Notes: generated from the letters alone by a model not told the origin. A stretch of 64,000 bases of DNA from Aureispira sp050633105 (GCA_050633105.1 JBOEFW010000023.1:62001-126000), one strand, 5' to 3'; positions 42,325-51,267 are shown, counted from the first letter of the stretch. Program-made: numbers and translations.

Positions 42325-42507
42325 TCAGAAAAAGTGCCCAACAGATTACAAGGATTCAACAAACGTTCATTTTGCTGTTCACATGGGCAAGCAGCCTATC
42401 TCTAAGCAAATAGAACATATGTTCAGTAATTTCAAGCTCTAAACGCTAACTACAAGGATAAGGATAGGAAAAGGGAAAAAGTACAACAATAACATAGGCT
42501 TTGGAGT
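42325..42507 (+). repeat. Partial duplications of upstream phage genes
   Basis: 42325-42480 copies 41341-41499 with few changes, and 42484-42507 copies a second stretch near 40297-40320 (ATAGGCTTTGGA). Two non-adjacent pieces have been joined, and neither is in an open frame. This points to recombination or replication slippage at the edge of the structural operon. Confidence 0.75.
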
Positions 42508-42571
42508 AGACATGGGGCTTATTATTCGTGTAAAACGTGTTTTAATTCCTTTCACACTACATTATCAATAA

Positions 42572-42931
42572 TTATTTTATTTCAATTATATATTTCTTTG
42601 ATTCTATTCCATTATTATCACACTCCATTGTGGCTTCTAAAAGTTTTAACTCAACAGTATCTATTCCAATTGATTCCGTTTTAAAAACAAAAGCTTCTGT
42701 ATGGTTACAACCATCACAGTCTTTTGATGGCTCATCGATTGTTTTTCTTTCCATTAATTTAATATGCTTTAAATCTTTTTCATTTGATAGACAGTAGTAA
42801 CAGCATGAATTTGTTGAATCATATATTTCAACTATTTCGCCAACTTTAGTTTTATAGTTGATTTTATTTTTATAATTGCTGCAATTATAAAAAATTATAC
42901 TAATTAATACTAAAAATGTTATTTTTTTCAT
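42572..42931 (-). CDS. Small Cys-rich lipoprotein
   Basis: 119 residues with a lipoprotein signal (ITFLVLISIIFYNC). The mature part has CCYYC and CDGC clusters and a beta-rich C-terminus (GIDTVELKLLEATMECDN). It is alone in its orientation, in a region of decayed DNA, so it may be a captured host cargo gene. No family firmly recognised; a protease-inhibitor-like fold was considered but the motifs are missing. The following 230 nt (42932-43161) holds no gene that I can see. Confidence 0.5.
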   Translation of the reverse strand: MKKITFLVLISIIFYNCSNYKNKINYKTKVGEIVEIYDSTNSCCYYCLSNEKDLKHIKLMERKTIDEPSKDCDGCNHTEAFVFKTESIGIDTVELKLLEATMECDNNGIESKKYIIEIK

Positions 42932-43161
42932 TGGATTCTTATTGAAGTTATTTAAAAGGTCAGGAGAAGACTAAAAGTTAATAGAAATACTGCAAGTTAT
43001 TGATTTCTCTACACTAACAAAAAGCCTCTGCAACATGTATGTAAATTTACATAAAAAGTTTATTATAAAAAGCTCTTCCTCCATTTGAGCCGATCAAATT
43101 TAGGAAAATAGTTTCTTTCATTCTAAAGGGCGAGGAGAGCAACTAACAAGAGGTTAAAACA

Positions 43162-43420
43162 TTGGTCAAGGCTCCCAGAAGAACAAAAATTGATCAGTAC
43201 ATTGATATTTATGTAAGAACATGTAGTACATCACTAGCTTCACAAGCCAGTGTAGTGAGTTGGGTTATAACAGGTAGAGGTGGCACTTACAATGCCAAGA
43301 AGGCCGAAAAAGTAAATGGTAGACATCAGAACAAGCAAAAGGATTTTTGGGATTAGCGAAAGATGCGCTTGAAAAAAGCTCAAGCACCTGTAAGCACAGC
43401 TATTGTAGGAGGCCTAAGTA
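43162..43420 (+). pseudogene. Decayed copy of a polyvalent-protein domain
   Basis: KIDQYIDIYVRTCSTSLASQ, SWVITGRGGTYNAKKAEK, then stop and frame changes followed by KKAQAPVSTAIVGG. It matches the central domain of the intact gene at 43476 (YVNRYLKFCSETLSARSN, SMITGPAKFPYQKA). No start codon and at least one frameshift. Remnant of a tandem domain duplication. Confidence 0.55.
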
Positions 43421-43475
43421 AACCATTCCCAAGCTCTTAGATAAACTAGAAGGGCTTCAAGAGCTACAGGAGCAG

Positions 43476-44855
43476 ATGAAATTTACTAATAAATTCCTAA
43501 GAAGTAAAGCAGCCAAAGGCAAGGACAAACGAACACTATACAAGTATTTAAGTGAACAAGGAATCCCTACCAAAGTCCTGACAAACATTGAAGAAAGACA
43601 AGGTGCTGGTATCTACAAAATTCCTGCGTTCAACCTAACCAATAACAACGCTTCTATCAACAGTATCAAAAAGCGAATTGCTGCGGAGAAACAACGCCAA
43701 GAACAGTACAAGGATGGTAATAAAATAGAGCAGTATGAAGGGCTCCAAGTTGTACAAAATGTCGAAGCTAATAGACTACAATTATTATTTGATGAGATTC
43801 CTTCTGAAGAAGCTAGAGTCGTGCTGAGGAGAGTTGGTTTTAAATGGTCTCGTAGGAATCAGGTTTGGCAACGGCAGCTGACGGATAATGCTGTTTCGGC
43901 TTTGAAGCGGATATTGAAGGAGATCATTAATAAAAAAGTAAAGACTACTGTTAGGCCAACAGTTGAGTCTTATGTCAGTAGATTGGACGAACTGGAGCAA
44001 TTAGCTAATAATGCTTGGTATTGGACTTCTTACCGTCCTAGGGTGAGAGCAAAGCAATGGATGGAACAGACCAAGGAACAACTCAAACAAGATATTGAGA
44101 CCTTGCAAAATTCTGAAAAAGAATTTGACGTGGAACGATATGTCAATAGATACCTCAAGTTTTGTTCAGAGACTTTATCTGCTCGTTCCAATTGTATGAA
44201 TTCTATGATAACAGGACCTGCTAAATTTCCTTATCAAAAAGCACTCAGAAGCCAGGACCGATTACGAGCTAAATTAGACGCGTTCTATGCCTGGAGAGGA
44301 AAAATGCTCAAGAGAGCTAGAGGTAAACTTACAGACAACATTCGACGTGGTGAAGCAAATACCATAGAGTTACTGGAACAAAAGCTGGCAACCTTAGAAC
44401 TTAATCATGAGTTCATGAAAAAAGTCAACAAGATCTTAAACAGTAAAAGTATTTCAGATAAAGCTGCTGCTCTAAAGGAAGAAGGGATTGATCCTTCCAT
44501 TATTCAAGAGCTAGGCCTAAACTACAAAGGGAAACAAGCAACCTTCTATTTAGCTCCTAATTCTACTAAAATTAGAGAACTAAAGAAAAGTATTGAAGCA
44601 GAAAAGAAGCGACAAGAAAAATATAAGAATGGTAATAAAACAATCAATTACCAAGGGCTTAAGGTAGTCCATAATGTAGAAGCCAATAGGCTACAGCTAT
44701 TCTTTGAAACTGTTCCTTCTAAGGAAGTTAGAATTTTCTTGAAAACAAAAGGAGGTTACAGATGGGCTCATAAAAATAAAGCCTGGCAACGACAGTTAAC
44801 TACCAATGCTATTGTTTCTTTGGAACGAATATTAAAGGACATTCTTCCAAAGTAA
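43476..44855 (+). CDS. Polyvalent-type phage protein with duplicated flanking module
   Basis: 459 residues, probably N-terminally shortened (the frame opens a little upstream without a start). Module A (about 1-150, ending GFKWSRRNQVWQRQLTDNA) and module A' (about 325-459, ending GGYRWAHKNKAWQRQLTTNA) are repeats of each other. Between them lies a helical domain B with MITGPAKFPYQKA and an FYAWRGKML element, typical of large polyvalent proteins that are injected with phage DNA. Upstream is a dead B copy, so the original order was B-A-B-A'. Biochemical role unknown. Confidence 0.6.
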   Translation: MKFTNKFLRSKAAKGKDKRTLYKYLSEQGIPTKVLTNIEERQGAGIYKIPAFNLTNNNASINSIKKRIAAEKQRQEQYKDGNKIEQYEGLQVVQNVEANRLQLLFDEIPSEEARVVLRRVGFKWSRRNQVWQRQLTDNAVSALKRILKEIINKKVKTTVRPTVESYVSRLDELEQLANNAWYWTSYRPRVRAKQWMEQTKEQLKQDIETLQNSEKEFDVERYVNRYLKFCSETLSARSNCMNSMITGPAKFPYQKALRSQDRLRAKLDAFYAWRGKMLKRARGKLTDNIRRGEANTIELLEQKLATLELNHEFMKKVNKILNSKSISDKAAALKEEGIDPSIIQELGLNYKGKQATFYLAPNSTKIRELKKSIEAEKKRQEKYKNGNKTINYQGLKVVHNVEANRLQLFFETVPSKEVRIFLKTKGGYRWAHKNKAWQRQLTTNAIVSLERILKDILPK

Positions 44856-44879
44856 TATCATAAGTTGATACTTAGACTA

Positions 44880-44914
44880 GAAGCTACTTAAACATGTGTT
44901 TGAGTAGCTTTTTT
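44880..44914 (+). terminator. Rho-independent terminator
   Basis: GAAGCTACT...AGTAGCTTTTTT hairpin with an additional AACATGTGTT apex. Closes the polyvalent-type gene. Confidence 0.75.
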
Positions 44915-45039
44915 CATAGCTGTTAGTAGGATTTTTTTTGTTTGCGATAAAAAGGATTGTTTGTTTTTTGCTGGAATTGATAGAATAAGGGTTGGCTATT
45001 TACTCTCCATCACACCAAGAAAAGGGCTATTCACTCCAT

Positions 45040-45279
45040 TTATTTACCAATACTAACACCTCTGCTTCTTAGATACCTGTACAAAGTAGGTTTAGAAATG
45101 TGTAGGTGCTCGCAAATTTCAGCAATAGAGCGTTCCTTCTCCTTGTATAAACTCTCAGCTAACCATGCTTTATCCTGTGCTTTTTTGGATAAGCCCTTGG
45201 GACAGCCACCTTTCCTTCCTCTGGCTCTAGCTGCTTCTAGACCAGCTTTAGTTCTGGAGTTGATAGAGACCAGCTCTGT
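45040..45279 (-). pseudogene. Serine recombinase (resolvase) C-terminal fragment
   Basis: In frame from 45279 down to the stop at 45040: SRTKAGLEAARARGRKGG, then PKGLSKKAQ and a helix-turn-helix ending ISKPTLYRYLRSRGVSIGK. These are the linker and DNA-binding end of Tn3-type resolvases. The catalytic N-terminal domain is missing, cut off at about 45279 where unrelated sequence on the other strand starts. Confidence 0.8.
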
Positions 45280-45495
45280 AAAGAAGATGGTAAAACTGCA
45301 AGAGAAGCTTTAGATTTCATTGAAGGAGTCTACAATACCTTAACCAGGGAAGAAAGGTTTGAGTTTTTTCAATATTGTAATTTCAAGCTCCTCACCCCTA
45401 TATCAGTTACTAACCTTGAGTTCTTTGATGTGTATTATAGTGGTGAATTTGGCAACCCCGATTTTAAGTATGATTTAAAAAAGAAAAAGCTATAG
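45268..45495 (+). pseudogene. C-terminal fragment of an unknown gene
   Basis: An open frame without start: LCKEDGKTAREALDFIEGVY, then EFFQYCNFKLLTPISV, ending DLKKKKL at the stop 45493-45495. The join with the resolvase fragment near 45279 marks a rearrangement point at the boundary between phage genes and the defence cluster. Function unknown. The 230 nt after it contains the probable promoter of the next operon. Confidence 0.45.
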
Positions 45496-45727
45496 TTGAC
45501 AAACTTAAAGTTGAAATATAGTTGTTAGCTATTGTTTTTGTAGTTGCTTTGGAAATATGGGTATTAAGGTATGAAATACTCAATATCATAAAAAGTCATA
45601 CTATTTTGACAAAAACTCATTATACTTTGATATATTGCTTTTTCTTAAAAAGAAATATAGAAGAACATAAAGTTTTCTTCCTTTAGGATAAACGCTTGAA
45701 CTAGGTAAACTATAAAGACATACTACA

Positions 45728-47743
45728 ATGAGGAAAGTATATTTACCAAGCTTGAAAAAGCTAAAGTTAAAAAATTATACTCTCTACCCTAATGGACTAG
45801 ATTTCACATTTGACTTTATAAATGGGGTTAATCTCATCATTGGAGGTAATGGAATGGGTAAGACTACAATGGTGAACATTATCAAATATGCAATCATTGG
45901 TCACTATAGGAAACAATTTGACTACACTCGTACCTACAAAGGCAAACAAATAGACAAAAGAACACCTGGTATTAAGAACTACTTCAAAAATCGCCTTGAT
46001 CCCACTATAGAGACTGATGATGAAGAACCTAATGTTACTATAGAGTTTGAAGTGAATTCGACCTATTTCGTAGTCAATAGAAGTTTAAAGTCTACACATC
46101 TTAACTATGTGCAGGTAACTGAAGATGGTAAAACTTTTGAGCTTACAGGTAAAGTAGTTGATCAATACAAGTATGAGAAAATGGAATTTGCTGAAAGTAA
46201 AGAATGTCTATTCAGCAGCTATGAAGAAAAAATAGAAGAATGTTCGACATTAGTATTCGATGACCTCATATTTTTTGTAACCCAAGTTCTATTTTTTGGA
46301 GAAAGTCATAAAACAATTTTGTGGAATGAAAATGATAATGATGATGTACAAGGAGAGCTGTTTAGTAAGTTTTTTAATGACCCAAAACTAGAGCAGAATA
46401 GGAAGGAAGCAATAAGAAAAAGACAATATTACGATAGTCGTTCTAGGCATAAATCAGAAGACATTCGTGCCATAAAAAAAGTACTACACAAAATTGAAGA
46501 ATCAAACAAGAACCACAAAAGCAAAAAGTCACTATTGCATGATCTACTACTCAAGAAAAAAAAGATAGAAGTAATAGACAACAACCTAGACAGTATTCAT
46601 AATAGAAGATTACAGCTTGATGACGAAAATAAGACTATACAGAATAGTATTAATGAATTAACCAGAGAACAACAGGACTTAGAAGACGAAAAGAAAAGTA
46701 TAGAGCAACGTCTTTATGCAAAAAAATGGGTACATCTACATAAAGAGTACGACAATTATTTAGCTACTATGAAGGCGAACGATAATTGCCCTATGTGCCA
46801 AAATGAGCTCCCAAGTGGTTTTATAGAAAATATTATCAAAAACCTTAATAAATGCTTTTTATGCTCCCAAGATACTCGTGTTATAGATGATTCAGAAATT
46901 AGTCGCCAATTAGATAAAGTTAATAAAAACGCAGAGAAAAACCATAGAAAGCAAAAATATTTATATCAATCCATTCAAGAAAACACCCATGAACTCCAAA
47001 AATTAGATAATAGCTTCAAAGAGGAAAATAGGAAAAAAAGAGCACTGGCATCTGAGATTAGAAATTTGGAGTATCAAAATTCAAAAGAAGAAGAAGATAC
47101 TGAAGGTCAAGATTTAAAGTTATTTTATGAGGAAATTGAGAAACTAGAAGAAGAAAAAAAAGAATTCCAGAAGAAAAGCATAGAAGAGAGAGACATTGCC
47201 ACTGCTATGGCAAAAACAATCGAAGATATTGTAACAGAGGCTACGCAAGAGTTTTCCAACCTATTTGCAAAATTCGCAAGTAGATTTCTAGGGGTGAAGT
47301 GCAAACTCACATATGAAGCTAAAAAAGAAAAAATCAAAAGATTCTATCCAGTAATAAATGGTACTTTAAGAGAATCTGAAGAAGAAATGTCTGAGTCACA
47401 AAGGTTCTTCATAGATCATGCTTTCAGGATGAGCATATTGACCTTTTTCTATACTAAACCTACATTTTACATTGTAGAAACACCCGACAGTAGCTTAGAT
47501 ATTTCTTACGAAGAAAACGCTGTAAACGTTTTTATGGATTTTTTAGAAAAGCCTAATTCGCTCATACTCACAACAAACCTAAATAATAGCCATTTTTTTA
47601 AATACATAATAGAAAAGGCTTCCCCAAATAAGATACAGGTTCTTGACTTACTTTCAATTGCTAAAAAATCTGAAATACAAAGCAATAGCGATTTAATGCA
47701 AGACATACATAATCAGCTCAATACCATCAACAATGAAAGATAA
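45728..47743 (+). CDS. SMC/Rad50-like ATPase with zinc hook (defence cluster 2)
   Basis: 671 residues. Walker A IIGGNGMGKTT at about 37-47, central coiled coil broken by a zinc hook with CPMC at 354-357 and CFLC at 376-379, a signature-like MSESQRFFIDHAFRMS, and Walker B region FYIVETPDSSLD. This is the architecture of Rad50-like ABC ATPases that clamp DNA and control a nuclease. It begins a four-gene operon with a small partner, a nuclease-like protein and a methylase. The gene set resembles ABC-three-component conflict systems. Confidence 0.8.
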   Translation: MRKVYLPSLKKLKLKNYTLYPNGLDFTFDFINGVNLIIGGNGMGKTTMVNIIKYAIIGHYRKQFDYTRTYKGKQIDKRTPGIKNYFKNRLDPTIETDDEEPNVTIEFEVNSTYFVVNRSLKSTHLNYVQVTEDGKTFELTGKVVDQYKYEKMEFAESKECLFSSYEEKIEECSTLVFDDLIFFVTQVLFFGESHKTILWNENDNDDVQGELFSKFFNDPKLEQNRKEAIRKRQYYDSRSRHKSEDIRAIKKVLHKIEESNKNHKSKKSLLHDLLLKKKKIEVIDNNLDSIHNRRLQLDDENKTIQNSINELTREQQDLEDEKKSIEQRLYAKKWVHLHKEYDNYLATMKANDNCPMCQNELPSGFIENIIKNLNKCFLCSQDTRVIDDSEISRQLDKVNKNAEKNHRKQKYLYQSIQENTHELQKLDNSFKEENRKKRALASEIRNLEYQNSKEEEDTEGQDLKLFYEEIEKLEEEKKEFQKKSIEERDIATAMAKTIEDIVTEATQEFSNLFAKFASRFLGVKCKLTYEAKKEKIKRFYPVINGTLRESEEEMSESQRFFIDHAFRMSILTFFYTKPTFYIVETPDSSLDISYEENAVNVFMDFLEKPNSLILTTNLNNSHFFKYIIEKASPNKIQVLDLLSIAKKSEIQSNSDLMQDIHNQLNTINNER

Positions 47744-48347
47744 AACTATCCTTAGATATAAATCTAATGAGCGTATAATGACATTATTATACTTACTTGA
47801 TCAAATAGCATGGGAAAGTGTGAGAGATAGCTCTGTTCATCGAATTTTATACTTGGCAAAGATGATGTTTTCATTTGTACATGCAGACAAAGACAATATT
47901 CTAGCAGAGTATGACTTTTCAGTAAGTGTTTCAGGCCCTTTCTCAGATTTAGTACATAAATCTCTCACTGACCTACTCTCTAGAGCGTATATAGAAAAAG
48001 ACAATGAAGGAAATATAAGGCTTGTCAAAGATACACGCAGTAGCGAGTTTGATATCCAAGAATTCATAGACTGGATAAAGGTCATAGTATACATTCTAGG
48101 TTTATATGGAGAGGACAAGATATATGGCTTTGCAGTTCGAGATGCAACTTATGAAAATGCTATGGCAAGAAATTCAGTACAGATACTAGATGGTTCAAAA
48201 GAAAATAAAACTATAGAATTACTAAACAGATTCAAAGAAGCATTTGAAAATACACTAGAAGATACTTCAGCTATTTCTAAGAAAGAATATTTAGAGCTGT
48301 ATTTTGAGTATGTATTTAGCGTAATAATTAAAGAAAAACTCAAATAA
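47733..48347 (+). CDS. Middle component, winged-helix-like (defence cluster 2)
   Basis: 204 residues starting 11 nt inside the ATPase gene. NERIMTLLYLLDQIAWESV, ILYLAKMMFSFVHAD and FSDLVHKSLTDLLSRAYIEK form a winged-helix-like arrangement similar to the middle components of ABC-three-component systems. It would bridge the ATPase and the effector. Weakly conserved class, so the call depends on context. Confidence 0.5.
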   Translation: MKDKTILRYKSNERIMTLLYLLDQIAWESVRDSSVHRILYLAKMMFSFVHADKDNILAEYDFSVSVSGPFSDLVHKSLTDLLSRAYIEKDNEGNIRLVKDTRSSEFDIQEFIDWIKVIVYILGLYGEDKIYGFAVRDATYENAMARNSVQILDGSKENKTIELLNRFKEAFENTLEDTSAISKKEYLELYFEYVFSVIIKEKLK

Positions 48348-48349
48348 GA

Positions 48350-49468
48350 ATGAAGATAGAAATTGGAAAATTTGAGATTTCAGCAACTATAAAAGCTAGA
48401 TCTAAATCTATTCAAAATCGAGTGGAAAACAATTTCATAGAACATGAAACTTTCAAAAAATTCTATGCAACTTTAAATACTCTATATAGAAAGCATAATA
48501 TAGATGATATATCTTTGATTATATCTAAAGATAATCTACTTAACATAACCCCTATCCCTACATTAAAGTCTTGTATTGAATTACTTTTTTCATCTAATGA
48601 AATACAAGGCAAACACTGGTTTTGGGTTGATGAAAAGTTGCACATTATAGAGTCACGTCGTAAGAACTTGCACAATAACGAGCAAATCATAAATTTCTTC
48701 AAAAAAGAGTCTCAAAGGCATTGTGTATTCTATTTGTCTAAAGAAGATGGAATACACTATTTTATTGATGGAAAAAGTGTTGGTCAATCCGTTTTTTTTA
48801 CATCTACTGAACGCAGGAAGTATAATAAATTATTTCCTATGAGTAAGATTAATGTACTTTTTGATTCTTATAGGATTCATTTAGAAGAACGAAATATATA
48901 CAGTAAGTTTTTTGTTCCAAAAAGTGGGAAAAAAAGTCTTGCTAAGCATCTCAATCCTCAAGTTAAAGAAGAAGATTATAAACTATTCCTAACTAAGTAC
49001 AAGCAACTTCTTAATAATAAACCAGAAGAATACTTTAGAGACGATTTATATTCTTTTTTAGATAAAAATTTAAGCGCACATTCAGTTGCATTTGAATACC
49101 TCCTAACAAATCTTAATCGTTTAGATGTTTCTATAGTCGATGATTTGGGTGACAAGTATTTGATTGAGATAAAGTGGGTAGGGACAAGCATACATGCAGA
49201 TGGGCATAAAATCGGTACGCGTATAAATCACAGCAAAATAAATCCTAATGGGGTAATACAATCCGTACAGTATATTGAGCAGCTTACCAAGCAAAAGAAA
49301 AATATTAAGGTTGCTTTTTTAGCAGTATTTGATGCTAGAACAGACAATTCTTCGGGTGATACCGTTGCGTCTTTTGATGAAGAAGCATTAGAGGGTAATT
49401 TGAAAGATTACTACCCTCAATTTAGAAAAATACCTGATTTCATTGTCAAAAACATACACCCTAGATAG
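48350..49468 (+). CDS. Putative PD-(D/E)xK nuclease effector (defence cluster 2)
   Basis: 372 residues. In the C-terminal part (about 245-330), FEYLLTNLNRLDVSIVDDLG followed by KYLIEIKW provides the Asp and the ExK of the nuclease core, and VIQSVQYIEQL resembles the conserved Gln helix after it. The N-terminal 200 residues are unrecognised and could sense DNA or the ATPase. It starts 2 nt after the middle component. With the methylase downstream, it forms a restriction-like pair. Confidence 0.6.
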   Translation: MKIEIGKFEISATIKARSKSIQNRVENNFIEHETFKKFYATLNTLYRKHNIDDISLIISKDNLLNITPIPTLKSCIELLFSSNEIQGKHWFWVDEKLHIIESRRKNLHNNEQIINFFKKESQRHCVFYLSKEDGIHYFIDGKSVGQSVFFTSTERRKYNKLFPMSKINVLFDSYRIHLEERNIYSKFFVPKSGKKSLAKHLNPQVKEEDYKLFLTKYKQLLNNKPEEYFRDDLYSFLDKNLSAHSVAFEYLLTNLNRLDVSIVDDLGDKYLIEIKWVGTSIHADGHKIGTRINHSKINPNGVIQSVQYIEQLTKQKKNIKVAFLAVFDARTDNSSGDTVASFDEEALEGNLKDYYPQFRKIPDFIVKNIHPR

Positions 49469-49563
49469 CAGAAATAAATTGGATATTTATGGTGGATTTC
49501 AGTACTTAACCCCCTATCTTAGCAACCACACTAAACATTTTGTATTTAAGATTAGACCACTGA

Positions 49564-50877
49564 ATGAATAAAACGCAATTGAAGAAGAGAAAGAGCATTA
49601 AAATAGAATCATACATAGATGAATACAAAGACTTAGTATCATTTGGATCTAATAAATATCAGGCATTCCATCGCTGGTATCCATTCGTAGAAGGCTATGG
49701 TTCAGAGTTTGTTCGACGAATAATAGGGGAACAAGCAATTTTTCCAAAGAGATGTTTAGATCCTTTTGGAGGTGTTGGAACAACAATATTGACTTGCCAA
49801 GAATTAGAAATTGAATGTCATTCTGTAGAGCCTAACCCTTTTCTTGTGGAAGTTGCAAAGACAAAGCTAGATAGGAATTATAGTTCTAAAAAATTCAAAG
49901 GAATAGTTAATAGAATAGAAAAACATTTGCTTACGTGTACACAAGCTGTTGAACTTCCCAATCTAGAAAGCAAGACATTTTTTGAGTCAGAGGAAAGAAA
50001 AAAATGGATATTTGATAGGGAGGTAGCATATGCTATAGTAGATATTCTCAATTACATAAACAAAAGAAAATACAATTTAAAAGAACATTACCATTTATTA
50101 AAGCTTGCTCTTGCTTCTATTCTCTTAGGTGTCAGTAATGTTTACAGAAACGGTAAGTGTTTATCATATAAAAGAGATTGGCAGAAAATATCTATAACAA
50201 GAAAAGAGGTTCACCAAAAATTTCTTTCCATATGCAAACAAGTATTCCTTGTAGATTTAGTCTCCAAACAGAATAGTAAAGCTACGACAGAGAATAGAGC
50301 AAATTTTCGTCATGGAGATTCTCGAAATGAATTAGCATTATATGAAAATGACTATTTTGACATCGTTATTACCTCTCCACCATATCTAAATTCAAGAGAT
50401 TATACGGATATTTATCGTTTGGAACTTTGGTTACTAGGTCATATTTCTATGTATAAAAAGGAACAGGGATTACGCAAGTCTGCATTAACATCTCATGTGC
50501 AAATCACTCTTCCTGAAACCACATATCCTGATGTGGAGCAACTCAATGAATACATTGAATATATTACTAACCCAGATAACGATGTCAGACTATGGAATAG
50601 AAACATACCCAATATGATTAAGGGGTACTTTCAAGATATGAAAGGTATACTTGAACAACTATATTTAAAACTGAAAAAAGGTGGAAAAGTATACTTAAAC
50701 GTTTCAAATTCTGCATATGGTGGAAAAGTATGTGTAGTGGATGAGATACTAGCAGAAATTGCAAAGAAAGAGGGATTTACGGTTGATGAAATAAGAATCG
50801 CTAGATACATAGGTTCGAGTGCTCAACAAAAACTTGAGAGAAAAATGCGTGAAAGTGTGATCGTTCTTACTAAATAA
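49564..50877 (+). CDS. DNA methyltransferase of the TSPPY type (defence cluster 2)
   Basis: 437 residues. Motif I LDPFGGVGTT at 65-74 and catalytic TSPPY at 270-274 (in VITSPPYLNSRDY), with the long spacer between them as in the methylase at 10709; the two have the same motif order but low overall similarity. Likely N4-cytosine or N6-adenine modification. Separated from the nuclease by 95 nt, perhaps with its own promoter so that protection precedes cutting. It is the last gene before the right attachment site. Confidence 0.8.
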   Translation: MNKTQLKKRKSIKIESYIDEYKDLVSFGSNKYQAFHRWYPFVEGYGSEFVRRIIGEQAIFPKRCLDPFGGVGTTILTCQELEIECHSVEPNPFLVEVAKTKLDRNYSSKKFKGIVNRIEKHLLTCTQAVELPNLESKTFFESEERKKWIFDREVAYAIVDILNYINKRKYNLKEHYHLLKLALASILLGVSNVYRNGKCLSYKRDWQKISITRKEVHQKFLSICKQVFLVDLVSKQNSKATTENRANFRHGDSRNELALYENDYFDIVITSPPYLNSRDYTDIYRLELWLLGHISMYKKEQGLRKSALTSHVQITLPETTYPDVEQLNEYIEYITNPDNDVRLWNRNIPNMIKGYFQDMKGILEQLYLKLKKGGKVYLNVSNSAYGGKVCVVDEILAEIAKKEGFTVDEIRIARYIGSSAQQKLERKMRESVIVLTK

Positions 50878-50989
50878 GAGAGAGTCCGCAAAAAATAATC
50901 TCCTAAAGGCCTCTTATCCAATTGTCAAAAAAAGTAAAAAACTGTCATAAACCCACCAAAAAACAACCCTATAAAAAACTCCAGTTTCA

Positions 50990-51007
50990 AATCCTGTTCG
51001 AGTCACT
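50990..51007 (+). other. Internal att site (attR of prophage / attL of second element)
   Basis: AATCCTGTTCGAGTCACT, identical to the 3' part of tRNA-Arg at 5517-5534, here without the rest of the tRNA. The preceding bases TTTCA differ from the tRNA, so this is a phage-borne copy. Confidence 0.85.
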
Positions 51008-51046
51008 TTTTAGTCATAAATCATTGATTTTCAACGACTAACAGAA

Positions 51047-51202
51047 TATAAAAATTCTCTTTGCTGCAATATTGAGCAATTTTTATACTTCAAGGTCTCT
51101 TTTTTGACCTCCTCAGAAACTGCCTTTAGCAGTTCGCCAAGGCAGTTTCTGAGCTTTTATTTTGTGTTACTCTACACAATTGTGTCTCCTTTTTGACCCC
51201 CC
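51047..51202 (+). promoter_or_regulatory. Paired hairpins and repeats upstream of integrase 2
   Basis: Hairpin 1 is TATAAAAATT 51047-51056 with AATTTTTATA 51078-51087, loop with TTGCTGCAA; then GGTCTCTTTTTTGACC at 51094-51109. Hairpin 2 is CTCAGAAACTGCC 51112-51124 with GGCAGTTTCTGAG 51141-51153 and a T run; then GTCTCCTTTTTGACCCCCC at 51184-51202. Same order as at 5570-5730, with stem bases changed on both sides so pairing is kept. Confidence 0.5.
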
Positions 51203-51224
51203 ATTGTTAAAATGGGATTTTTCA

Positions 51225-51255
51225 TTGGCTTTTTTGATCTGCAATGCTACCTTTG
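51225..51255 (+). promoter_or_regulatory. Promoter of integrase 2
   Basis: TTG 51225-51227 and TACCTTTG 51248-51255, spacing 20 nt, as for integrase 1. Confidence 0.6.
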
Positions 51256-51267
51256 CGAATTGCAGCA

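Larger units (their letters stand above)
5517..50989. mobile_element. Integrated prophage, candidate tailless membrane-containing virus, about 45.5 kb
   Basis: Bounded by direct copies of an 18-bp core derived from tRNA-Arg. It contains a tyrosine integrase at the tRNA end, two CI-like repressors with a divergent operator region, and replication genes. The long rightward operon has a FtsK/HerA-type ATPase, a capsid candidate, about a dozen single-span membrane proteins and peptidoglycan-degrading enzymes. No terminase, portal or tail gene is recognisable. Two putative defence clusters occupy its two ends. An IS4-type insertion and several decayed duplications show that it has been resident for some time, yet the main operon is intact apart from a sequencing artefact at 34.6 kb. 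Confidence 0.8.

Noticed and set aside
42572..42931. Chagasin-type protease inhibitor assignment for the small lipoprotein
   Set aside because: The C-terminal beta pattern is suggestive, but the diagnostic loop motifs are absent and Cys clusters are not typical.
45098..45313. Plus-strand 71-codon frame
   Set aside because: It is the shadow of the minus-strand resolvase fragment, which shows clear family sequence.
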